From assembly GCA_023411575.1 (NCBI GenBank), contig JAEYOP010000049.1, positions 1-64,000 on the forward strand: a stretch of DNA of 64,000 nucleotides, written 5' to 3'. The stretch comes from Bacillota bacterium (GTDB taxonomy: Bacteria; Bacillota; Clostridia; Acetivibrionales; DTU013). Below the pieces are notes generated by a model. It was not told where the DNA came from, searched no databases, and saw only the letters and a list, made by a program, of their open reading frames with translations. The position numbers and the translations under genes are program-made. Positions 24,748 to 32,130 of this stretch are shown here, piece by piece. Within the stretch, counting starts at the first letter, position 1; each line of letters begins with the position of its first letter.

Positions 24748-26070
24748 GTGAAAGAGCGCGAGATGGAATTAAAACGATTACAAACCGAGCTGGGCTTTGA
24801 TCTGGGCAGGGCAAAGAAAAACATCGATATTTACAGTTCTTCCGTCGGAGTGGACAGCCTGGTGATCGATTCCACCGGAAGTCTGCTTTACCACGCCCGC
24901 GGAAAGACCATGTGCGGCTTCTGCCAGAAGGTGCAGGCAGTCGGCGGGTCCGCCCAGGGCTGTTCCGGCGTCCATCTGTACGGGAGCTACCAGGCGGAGC
25001 GGTTCGGCGGCAAATACGTTTTTTTCTGTCCTCTCGGGCTTGTACACTGGGCATCGCCTATCACCGCCGGAGGCATCATGAAGGGGGCGGTGCTTGGAGG
25101 ACCGGTCCTGATGGTAGAACCGGACGAATTCCTGTTTGACGAACTGTTGTCGGACAACCCGATGAGCGGATGCGAGGTTCAGGACCTGAAGGAATCGATT
25201 AAGGAAATCCCCGTGATCCAGCCGGATGTGGTGAACAGCCTGTCCGAGCTGTTGAGCATGGTGGCGGCGAATATTTCCGCAGAAGCGCCCCAGCCGTACC
25301 AGGAGGATATCGACCACCAGGAGCAGCAGGCTGAGATCTCGGAATACATCCAGTATATAAAGACCATGGGGGGGGAATGCAGTGAAATAGAGAGCTACCC
25401 TTTTGAAAAGGAAAAGGAACTGCTTTCCCGCATCCAGGTGGGGGACAAGGCCGAATCCCAGAGGGTTTTGAATGAGATACTGGGTCACGTGTTTTTTGCA
25501 ACGGGCGGCAACTTTGAGATCATCAAGGCAAGGGTTCTGGAGCTGATCGTACTGCTGTCCAGGGCGGCGCTCAGCGGCGGCGCGGATGTGGAACAAATTT
25601 TCGGCCTGAATTACAAATACCTGTCGCAGATCCATGACTTCCGGACGGTGGAAGAGCTCGCCTCCTGGCTTTCCGGCATTATGAACCGCTTTACCGACTG
25701 TGTGTTCAATCTGGTGGATGTGAAGCATATAGATGTGATTTATAAGGCCATGGATTACATCAAACGGAATTATAAGAAGAAAATCACGCTGGAGGAGGTC
25801 GCATCCCATGTGTACCTGAGTCCGTCCTACTTCTGCCTGGTTTTCAAAAAGGAATTGAAATGCAATTTTAAAACCTATGTGAACCGGATCCGGATTGAAA
25901 TGAGCAAGAAGCTGCTCCTGGACAATTCCATTCCGCTGACGGATATCGCAAGCGATGTGGGCTTCGAGGACCAGAGCTATTTTACAAAGGTCTTCCGGAG
26001 CCTCACGGGAACCAGCCCCGGGAAATACAGGGAAAAGGGCGGACAGGTAATAGCGGGGAGTTCGTATTGA
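24748..26070 (+). CDS. PocR-domain AraC-family regulator
   Basis: A 440-residue regulator. The N-terminal PocR sensory domain, residues about 8-160, is recognisable from MCGFCQKVQAVGGSAQGC, GGKYVFFCPLGLVHWASPI and the cysteine pattern. A middle helical region is followed by the C-terminal AraC double helix-turn-helix (LEEVASHVYLSPSYFCLVFKK, LTDIASDVGFEDQSYFTKVFR). PocR domains regulate propanediol and corrinoid-linked catabolic genes in several bacteria. It lies directly upstream of the corrinoid protein, 61 bases away, and divergent from a methyltransferase, so it very likely controls this methyltransfer set. The start may be GTG 24748 or ATG 24763. Confidence 0.86.
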   Translation: MKEREMELKRLQTELGFDLGRAKKNIDIYSSSVGVDSLVIDSTGSLLYHARGKTMCGFCQKVQAVGGSAQGCSGVHLYGSYQAERFGGKYVFFCPLGLVHWASPITAGGIMKGAVLGGPVLMVEPDEFLFDELLSDNPMSGCEVQDLKESIKEIPVIQPDVVNSLSELLSMVAANISAEAPQPYQEDIDHQEQQAEISEYIQYIKTMGGECSEIESYPFEKEKELLSRIQVGDKAESQRVLNEILGHVFFATGGNFEIIKARVLELIVLLSRAALSGGADVEQIFGLNYKYLSQIHDFRTVEELASWLSGIMNRFTDCVFNLVDVKHIDVIYKAMDYIKRNYKKKITLEEVASHVYLSPSYFCLVFKKELKCNFKTYVNRIRIEMSKKLLLDNSIPLTDIASDVGFEDQSYFTKVFRSLTGTSPGKYREKGGQVIAGSSY

Positions 26071-26131
26071 AATGAATTTAAATAAAATAGCAACCAATAA
26101 AAATGGGAACGATCGATCAGGAGGATGAATT

Positions 26132-26767
26132 ATGAGTATTACAAGCGCAATTTCCGAAAATCTCCAGCAGGGTAAGGCGAAAGCGGTGAAAGAGCTGGTC
26201 CAGCAGGCAATCGACGAGGGCATGGACGTAAAGGTGATTCTGGAAGAGGGCCTTCTGGCAGGCATGTCCATCATCGGGGCAAAATTCAGGAATAACGAAG
26301 TGTATGTTCCGGACGTCCTTATCGCGGCAAGAGCCATGAACGCCGGTTCCCAGTTGCTGAAGCCCCTGTTGATTTCCAGCGGCGTCAAGGCGGCGGGCAA
26401 GGTGGTCCTGGGTACGGTCAAGGGAGACTTGCATGATATCGGAAAGAATCTCGTCAAAATGATGATGGAAGGAAAAGGACTGGAGGTCATCGATGTGGGA
26501 ATCGATGTTTCGGCGGAGAAGTTCGTCTCCACGGCAAAGGAGACTGGCGCGCAGATCGTTGCCTGCTCGGCTCTTCTGACCACGACGATGACGGAAATCA
26601 AAACAGTGGTGGAAGCGATCACTGCTGCAGGGATGAGGGACCAGGTCACGATCATGATCGGGGGCGCTCCGGTAACGGACTCCTTCTGCAAGCAGGTCGG
26701 CGCTGACATTTATACGCCGGATGCGGCCACGGCAGCCGAAGAAGCGGCCCGCGTCTGCATGGCATAA
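26132..26767 (+). CDS. Corrinoid (B12-binding) methyltransferase protein, MtaC/MtbC type
   Basis: A 211-residue cobalamin carrier. Residues 1-85 form the helical cap domain (B12-binding_2). Residues about 88-210 form the Rossmann domain with GTVKGDLHDIGKNLVKMM, where His101 of the Asp-x-His-x-x-Gly motif ligates cobalt, followed by SALLTTTM and GGAPVT. Length equals that of MtaC, MtbC and MttC proteins. It would accept a methyl group from a substrate-specific methyltransferase and pass it to the second one; both candidate partners are the URO-D-fold proteins just upstream. AGGAGGAT precedes the ATG. A reactivating RamA-type protein is not present in the window. Confidence 0.92.
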   Translation: MSITSAISENLQQGKAKAVKELVQQAIDEGMDVKVILEEGLLAGMSIIGAKFRNNEVYVPDVLIAARAMNAGSQLLKPLLISSGVKAAGKVVLGTVKGDLHDIGKNLVKMMMEGKGLEVIDVGIDVSAEKFVSTAKETGAQIVACSALLTTTMTEIKTVVEAITAAGMRDQVTIMIGGAPVTDSFCKQVGADIYTPDAATAAEEAARVCMA

Positions 26768-26775
26768 CAAACGAC

Positions 26776-26791
26776 AGCCTGCCGGTTGGCA
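26776..26791 (+). other. Short hairpin after the corrinoid gene
   Basis: CCTGCC and GGCAGG form a 6-bp stem with loop GGTT just after the stop codon; no T run, so it may only protect the 3' end. Confidence 0.3.
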
Positions 26792-26847
26792 GGACATGGA
26801 ATCCGGCAGGCGCGTACGGCTACGGACCTGCCCGGTATAAAAGGTAT

Positions 26848-26898
26848 AAAAATCCTCAGAGCCTTGCATGCTCATGCATGCAGGTTCTGAGGATTTTT
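26848..26898 (+). terminator. Terminator of the corrinoid gene
   Basis: AAAAATCCTCAGA (26848-26860) is perfectly complementary to TCTGAGGATTTTT (26886-26898); GCATGC-rich internal sequence extends the hairpin. Confidence 0.9.
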
Positions 26899-26912
26899 GC
26901 GGTGCAGCCCTT

Positions 26913-27073
26913 AAGGGATGACCGAATAATAAATTCCGGTTCTTGAGCGGTTATTTTCCGCCCTTACATCGTTGTCGTCAGTTGCAATAAAACAATTATT
27001 GCGCCTTCCTCCGCCTTGTAAGGACGAAAAATCCCTCGCTCAGGAATCCGTTTTTATTATTCGGTCATCCCTT
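26913..27073. repeat. Long imperfect inverted repeat (MITE-like) at the Uma2 3' end
   Basis: A 21-bp perfect inverted repeat (26913-26933 with 27053-27073) flanks about 119 bases. These continue to pair imperfectly: TTCTTGAGCG with CGCTCAGGAA, CCTTACA with TGTAAGG, and a central GCAATAA/TTATTGC hairpin. The right arm forms the last codons of the Uma2 gene. The terminal sequence recurs at 54861-54883 with one change. The left arm is preceded by GGTGCAGCCCTTAAGGGATGA, which reads like the C-terminal end of a sugar permease (GAALKG, stop). It could be a miniature inverted-repeat element or a rearrangement scar. Confidence 0.55.
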
Positions 27074-27839
27074 CTATCAAATCATGGAACAGGTCGGCGA
27101 CGTCGGCGGACAATCCGCTGAAAAACAGGGACTCTGCGACGGAACCTTTTTCAAACACCTTGTACTGGTCGATTTCGCAATCCTTGAACCGATAGATCAG
27201 GATGCTCTCCTGCCTTGTGTCAATGACCCAGTATTCCTTCACCCCGGCAAGCATATAGGTATTGAGTTTGTCGATCATGTCCCTGGACCGCGTGCTTTCC
27301 GAGAGAATTTCGACCACAAGGGTCGGAGTACCCATATAGCGGCCCTTTTCCGTCACGTTGTTTTCCAGGTCGCAGGCGACAAGAATGTCCGGCTGGAAGA
27401 CATCCGGTGTCTGGATGTCCTTTTTTTTCAGGCGGACGTCAAAGGGGGCCAGAAATACTCTGCATTTTTTTCCTTTAAAATAGGCATGGAAGAGCAGATG
27501 CAGTCTGCCGAGGAGCTCCTGGTGCCCTATATTCGGGGAAGAGAGCACAATAATTTCTCCATTGAGCAGTTCCATCCGCAGGGTGCTTTTCTCCGAAATC
27601 TCCAGGAACTCCTCATAAGAGACCTTTTTGCCGCCATACTGATAATCCAGCGCTCTTTCCTTCACCAGAAAATACTGCTCGATATCAGAGACATACGGGG
27701 TCAGCCGGGCAACCTTATTGCCGTTTTTTGTGATCACCACGTCATTTTGTTCCTCGACGTAATCCAGGTATTTTCCAAAATTCTGCTTGAGCTCGGTCGC
27801 GGTAACGGTAACGCCTTCCTTATAATTAGCGGACGTCAT
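27057..27839 (-). CDS. Fusion of Phd/YefM antitoxin-like domain and Uma2 nuclease domain
   Basis: A 260-residue protein. Residues about 8-48 (TVTATELKQNFGKYLDYV and VVITKNGNKVARLTPY) match the Phd/YefM DNA-binding antitoxin fold. Residues about 70-255 match the Uma2/DUF820 restriction-endonuclease-like family, with MELLNGEIIVLSSPNIGHQ, PDVFQPDILVACD, PTLVVEILSESTRSRD and KLNTYMLAGVKEYWVID carrying the Asp, Glu and Lys nuclease pattern. AGAGGTGA precedes ATG 27839. The Phd part probably binds the two palindromes directly upstream. Whether the nuclease acts as toxin, mobile-element factor or defence protein is unknown. Confidence 0.85.
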   Translation of the reverse strand: MTSANYKEGVTVTATELKQNFGKYLDYVEEQNDVVITKNGNKVARLTPYVSDIEQYFLVKERALDYQYGGKKVSYEEFLEISEKSTLRMELLNGEIIVLSSPNIGHQELLGRLHLLFHAYFKGKKCRVFLAPFDVRLKKKDIQTPDVFQPDILVACDLENNVTEKGRYMGTPTLVVEILSESTRSRDMIDKLNTYMLAGVKEYWVIDTRQESILIYRFKDCEIDQYKVFEKGSVAESLFFSGLSADVADLFHDLIEGMTE

Positions 27840-27891
27840 AAAATCACCTCTGCTGTAATTATATAGTAACAGACGGAATAACACAATAGAA

Positions 27892-27921
27892 TCGTACGAT
27901 ATTTCCGAAACAATCGTACGA
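27892..27921. promoter_or_regulatory. Two TCGTACGA palindromes, probable autoregulatory operator
   Basis: TCGTACGA occurs at 27892-27899 and 27914-27921, 22 bases centre to centre (about two helical turns), between the Phd-Uma2 gene and its upstream neighbour. Phd-type antitoxins commonly bind such paired palindromes to repress their own promoter. Confidence 0.65.
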
Positions 27922-27944
27922 AATAAGATGCCGAAACGATCAAA

Positions 27945-28835
27945 TTAAATATTGTTTATGTGCAATTTGTGATAAGCCCTCCTGTATTCTCCCGGAGTAA
28001 TTTTCTCATACCGTTTAAACAGCTTCAGAAAGTACTTGTCATCGGCAAAACCAAGTTCCGAGGCGATTTCCAGGATATTTTTGTCCGACTCCACGAGAAG
28101 CTCCCTTGCCTTTGCGATCCTCATTTTATTAATGTATTCCTGTACGCCCATTCCCATATTTTTTTTAAAAAACCGTGAAAGGTATTCCCTGGAATAGTTG
28201 AATTCATATGCGACATTTTTAAGGCTTATCCTTTTGCTCAGATGCACCCTTATCCACTCTGTTATTTTGGAGAGCTTTTCGCTGCTCCTGGTCGCCGTAT
28301 CTGCCGATGAACCAAGGACCTGTTCTGTTAATTCCAGTATTAACGAGGTCAGTGAATAGTTTGAGCCCAAACCGGTGTAGTAGTGTGATTCTGAGATGTG
28401 CAGCAGCTGGTGAAACAAAATGCTGAGCCGCTCCATGTTAGTAACATGGAATTTCGTGGGCAGAAGGACTTTATCCGCAAGGCCGGTAAAATACGGATCA
28501 TTCTTGGCTAGAGTCAACAGCCGGTCAACTGCTTGAATTTCTTCAATTACGGATATCTTATCCTCCGATATGAAATGCAGCCAGTAAAAAGAGGTTCCCC
28601 TGGCAGAGGGGGCATACCCTTTATGCAAACACTCCGGCCGCAAAAGCAGCATGTCGCCCTCGTGCAGTTCGTACTTCTCTTCATTCTGCTGGATATACAC
28701 GATCCCTTTTACGACAATGATTATTTCAAAATTATCGATGATTCTCTCACTGTGAACCCAACTTTTGTTCGACTCAAATATGCCTGCGGATAAAAATTTC
28801 AAGGGCTTTTTTATATGGGCTTCAATATATTGCAT
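27945..28835 (-). CDS. AraC-family regulator with cupin sensor
   Basis: A 296-residue regulator. The N-terminal sugar-sensing cupin half is marked by IVVKGIVYIQQNEEKYELHEGDMLLLRPECLH, and the C-terminal double helix-turn-helix by ISLKNVAYEFNYSREYLSRFFKK and ILEIASELGFADDKYFLKLFKRY. It is divergent from the GH127, GH43-like and GH2 set and is the obvious candidate regulator, presumably responding to arabinose-containing oligosaccharides. The 229-base gap in between holds an inverted repeat CAATATT/AATATTG at 28949-28973 but no other clear signal. Confidence 0.87.
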   Translation of the reverse strand: MQYIEAHIKKPLKFLSAGIFESNKSWVHSERIIDNFEIIIVVKGIVYIQQNEEKYELHEGDMLLLRPECLHKGYAPSARGTSFYWLHFISEDKISVIEEIQAVDRLLTLAKNDPYFTGLADKVLLPTKFHVTNMERLSILFHQLLHISESHYYTGLGSNYSLTSLILELTEQVLGSSADTATRSSEKLSKITEWIRVHLSKRISLKNVAYEFNYSREYLSRFFKKNMGMGVQEYINKMRIAKARELLVESDKNILEIASELGFADDKYFLKLFKRYEKITPGEYRRAYHKLHINNI

Positions 28836-29064
28836 TGGTCAATATCCGCCACCTTTTATTTATTTTATCCACTTACAAACGGAACGCTTTTTGAGATACT
28901 TGTTATATCACCTATATGTTACTCAAAGTCGGCTTGATGTGCAATAATCAATATTTTGCACTTAACAATATTGTGAACCGATGAATAAAATTATTAAAAA
29001 CCAGGATAGACAACCCTTCATTTTTTTGTCATACTAATAATAGAAAAGGAGATCGTGACAAGTC

Positions 29065-31032
29065 ATGAGCAAATTATTGAATGCAACCCCCGCACCCTTG
29101 AAAAGCGTAACCGTTTCAGACCCTTTCTGGTCCCAGTATGTGGACCTTGTGAGAAATACGGTAATCCCCTACCAATGGGAGGCGCTGAACGACCGCATCC
29201 CCGATGCGGAGCCAAGCTATGCCGTCCGGAATTTCAAGATTGCGGCGGGACTGGAAAAAGGGGAGTTTGGCGGCCTGGTGTTCCAGGACAGCGATGTGGC
29301 AAAATGGCTGGAAGCCGTGGGATACAGCCTGGAGACCCATCCCGATCCCAAGCTGGAAGCGATTGCGGACGGAATCATCGAGATCATTGAAAAAGCCCAG
29401 CAGCCGGACGGGTACCTGGATACCTACTTTATCCTCAAAGAGCCCGAAAAGAGATGGACAAATCTTTACGAATGCCATGAGCTGTATGTGGCCGGCCACA
29501 TGATGGAAGCGGCCGTCGCGTATTACAATGCCACCGGAAAGCGGAAGCTGCTGGATGTGATGTGCCGTTTTGCCGATCACATCGATTCCGTTTTCGGACC
29601 GAAGCCGGAAAAGCGGAAGGGATACTGCGGGCACGAAGAGGTGGAGCTTGCGCTGGTCAAGCTGTACAAGGCCACGGGCAACGAAAAATATCTGAAATTG
29701 AGCAGCTATTTTATAGAGGAGAGAGGCAGGGAGCCCAGCTTCTTCCTGGAGGAATGGAAAAACACCCGGCAGGAGTATTCCTACTGGTCGATGAAAAAGG
29801 TCCCGGCGCCGGAGCTTCCCTACGTCCAGGCCCATAAGCCGGTCCATGAGCAGGAGGTGGCCGTCGGGCATGCCGTCCGGGCGGTCTATTTGTATACGGG
29901 GATGGCGGACATTGCGGCCGAAACGGGCGACGCGAAGCTTTTTGAAGCCTGCAGGCGGCTTTGGAAGAACATTACGGAACGGCAGATGTATGTCACCGGG
30001 GGCATCGGCTCCACCCATAACGGGGAGGCGTTCACCTTTGATTATGACCTGCCCAACGATACGGTTTATGCGGAATCCTGCGCTTCGATCGGGCTGATCT
30101 TCTTCGCCCACCGGATGCTGCAAATGGACCCGGACAGCGAATACGCGGACGTGATCGAACGTGCGCTTTACAATACGGTGCTGGGCGCCATGTCCCGCGA
30201 CGGAAAGCGCTTCTTCTATGTCAATCCCCTGGAGGTATGGCCGGAGGCCTCCGAAAAGAATCCGGACAGGCGCCATATCAAGCCGGTCCGGCAGAAATGG
30301 TTCGGGTGCGCCTGCTGCCCGCCCAATATCGCCAGGCTGCTGACCTCCCTGAATCAATACATCTATTCCGCCGGCGGGAATACCGTTTACACCCATCTCT
30401 ACATCGGCGGTGAAGCCGAATTGAGCGTTGGCGCGGGAGAAATCCGGCTCCGCCAGGAAAACAATTATCCGTGGGACGGCAAAATCCGGCTTCATGTTGA
30501 AGCGTCCACAGCGGGGACGGTCGCCCTGGCCCTGCGCATTCCCGGCTGGTGCCGGAAATGGTCCGTCGCGGTCAATGGGGAAAAAGCGGACGCGAGCGCG
30601 GAAATCGTAAAAGGCTATGCAAGGTTCACCCGGGACTGGAACGCCGGCGATGTCATCGAGCTTTCCATGGAAATGCCGGCGGAAGTGATACAGGCCAATC
30701 CGAAGGTGCGCGCCGATGCGGGCAGGATCGCCCTGCAAAGAGGGCCCCTGGTATACTGCCTGGAAGAGGCCGACAACGGGAAGAACCTGCCGGCGCTCTC
30801 CATCGACATCCGCTCCGGCCTGACCGAGGAATTGGATGAAACCCTGCCCCAGAGCATGGTGGCCATAAAGGGAAAGGCGGTGCGCGCCGGGGAGGAAGGC
30901 TGGGACGGCAATCTTTACAGGCCGTATGCGCCAAATGGGAAGAGCGTGGAGTTCAAAGCGGTTCCCTATTTTATGTGGGGCAACCGGGAGCCCGGGGAAA
31001 TGCTTGTCTGGGTTCGGGGAGGTTCCTTATGA
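29065..31032 (+). CDS. GH127 beta-L-arabinofuranosidase
   Basis: A 655-residue GH127 enzyme with no signal peptide, cleaving beta-L-arabinofuranosides (hydroxyproline-rich glycoproteins or pectic side chains) in the cytoplasm. FGCACCPPNIARLL places Cys415, Cys417 and Cys418 in the zinc and nucleophile cluster known from HypBA1, with Cys417 as expected nucleophile. TGGIGSTHNGEAFTFDYDLPNDTVYAESCASIG contains the acid/base and zinc Glu region. Length equals characterised members. AAAGGAG stands about 13 bases before ATG 29065, longer than usual, so initiation may be weak or an alternative start used. It overlaps the next gene by four bases. Confidence 0.94.
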   Translation: MSKLLNATPAPLKSVTVSDPFWSQYVDLVRNTVIPYQWEALNDRIPDAEPSYAVRNFKIAAGLEKGEFGGLVFQDSDVAKWLEAVGYSLETHPDPKLEAIADGIIEIIEKAQQPDGYLDTYFILKEPEKRWTNLYECHELYVAGHMMEAAVAYYNATGKRKLLDVMCRFADHIDSVFGPKPEKRKGYCGHEEVELALVKLYKATGNEKYLKLSSYFIEERGREPSFFLEEWKNTRQEYSYWSMKKVPAPELPYVQAHKPVHEQEVAVGHAVRAVYLYTGMADIAAETGDAKLFEACRRLWKNITERQMYVTGGIGSTHNGEAFTFDYDLPNDTVYAESCASIGLIFFAHRMLQMDPDSEYADVIERALYNTVLGAMSRDGKRFFYVNPLEVWPEASEKNPDRRHIKPVRQKWFGCACCPPNIARLLTSLNQYIYSAGGNTVYTHLYIGGEAELSVGAGEIRLRQENNYPWDGKIRLHVEASTAGTVALALRIPGWCRKWSVAVNGEKADASAEIVKGYARFTRDWNAGDVIELSMEMPAEVIQANPKVRADAGRIALQRGPLVYCLEEADNGKNLPALSIDIRSGLTEELDETLPQSMVAIKGKAVRAGEEGWDGNLYRPYAPNGKSVEFKAVPYFMWGNREPGEMLVWVRGGSL

Positions 31033-31994
31033 GCAACAACGCGGAGGGAATGAGAATACCGAAAGCGCCCCTGTTCCGGGATCCAATCTATGATGGGGCC
31101 GCCGACCCCACCATTATCTGGAACAGGGAGGAAAAAAGCTGGTGGCTCCTTTATACAAACAGGCGGGCCACGGCGCCGGGAACCGGAGTGTGCTGGGTCC
31201 ACGGCACGGACATCGGCGTGGCCTCTTCCGACGACGGAGGGCAGAGCTGGCTGTACCGGGGCACGGTGTCGGGCCTGGAGTTCGAACCGGGCCGGAATAC
31301 CTTCTGGGCCCCCGAGGTGATCTGGCAGGAAGGGTTGTACCATATGTACGTCAGTTACGTCAGGGGGATTCCCGACTCCTGGAATTACGGCAGAAAGATC
31401 ATTCATTATACCAGTAAAAACCTGTGGGATTGGAAATTCGAAGCCATCCTGAAGCTTTCCTCCGACCGGGTGATCGACGCCTGTGTCTTCCAACTGCCCG
31501 GCGGCGTATGGAGGATGTGGTACAAGGACGAGAACAACAACAGTTATACCTATGCCGCGGAGAGCCGGGATCTGTACCATTGGGATGTAGTCGGCCCTTC
31601 CGTTACGGGCATTGCGCATGAAGGCCCCAACGTATTTTACTGGAAGAACCGGTACTGGATGATCGCCGATTTCTGGAAAGGGCTTATGGTTCTCCATTCC
31701 GGCAACGGCACGGACTGGACCCGGCAGAAGGACATCCTGGATATCCCGGGCGGCAGGCCGGACGACGGCGCGTACGGGCATCATGCCGATATCCTCGTGC
31801 AGGGCGAGAACGCATACCTATTCTACTTCACCCATCCGGGAGAAGGGAATCGTCAAAATCCGGACCGGGAAAGCTATGAATGGAAGCGGACCTCGCTGCA
31901 GGTAGCAAAACTGGAACTGCTGGAAGACGAACTGGCATGCAGGCGGGACGAGCCGTTTGACTTCTGCCTGGAGCCCGGACAGGACGGGTTTTGA
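31029..31994 (+). CDS. GH43-like five-bladed propeller glycosidase
   Basis: A 321-residue protein with beta-propeller repeats typical of the GH43/GH117 type. Examples are YDGAADPTIIWNREEKSWWLLYT (catalytic Asp of blade 1), NTFWAPEVIWQEGLYHMYVSY (pKa-tuning region) and HEGPNVFYWKNRYWMIAD (possible acid Glu). The residues are consistent with an active enzyme but the subfamily is not recognisable by eye. It starts within ATGA overlapping the GH127 stop, so the two are translated together and should act on the same arabinose- or xylose-containing substrate. No signal peptide. Confidence 0.78.
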   Translation: MSNNAEGMRIPKAPLFRDPIYDGAADPTIIWNREEKSWWLLYTNRRATAPGTGVCWVHGTDIGVASSDDGGQSWLYRGTVSGLEFEPGRNTFWAPEVIWQEGLYHMYVSYVRGIPDSWNYGRKIIHYTSKNLWDWKFEAILKLSSDRVIDACVFQLPGGVWRMWYKDENNNSYTYAAESRDLYHWDVVGPSVTGIAHEGPNVFYWKNRYWMIADFWKGLMVLHSGNGTDWTRQKDILDIPGGRPDDGAYGHHADILVQGENAYLFYFTHPGEGNRQNPDRESYEWKRTSLQVAKLELLEDELACRRDEPFDFCLEPGQDGF

Positions 31995-32051
31995 GCAATT
32001 TAGTGCATATATTCAGCAATATGCTTCATTCTATCCTTCCGGCGGTTGCTC

Positions 32052-32057
32052 TATAAT
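32052..32057 (+). promoter_or_regulatory. Possible -10 box of the GH2 gene
   Basis: TATAAT at 32052-32057; the -35 region is poor, which would suit an activator-dependent promoter. GCATAT/ATATGC (32005-32024) is a nearby 6-bp inverted repeat. Confidence 0.35.
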
Positions 32058-32130
32058 AAAAACGATATGCCTAAAGAACACCATGCTGTAGATGGCTGCA
32101 GTCATAATCGGATTTCACAGGAGGATATCA

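Noticed and set aside
24778..26709. 643-codon open frame on the minus strand
   Set aside because: Antisense shadow of the PocR regulator and corrinoid protein genes.
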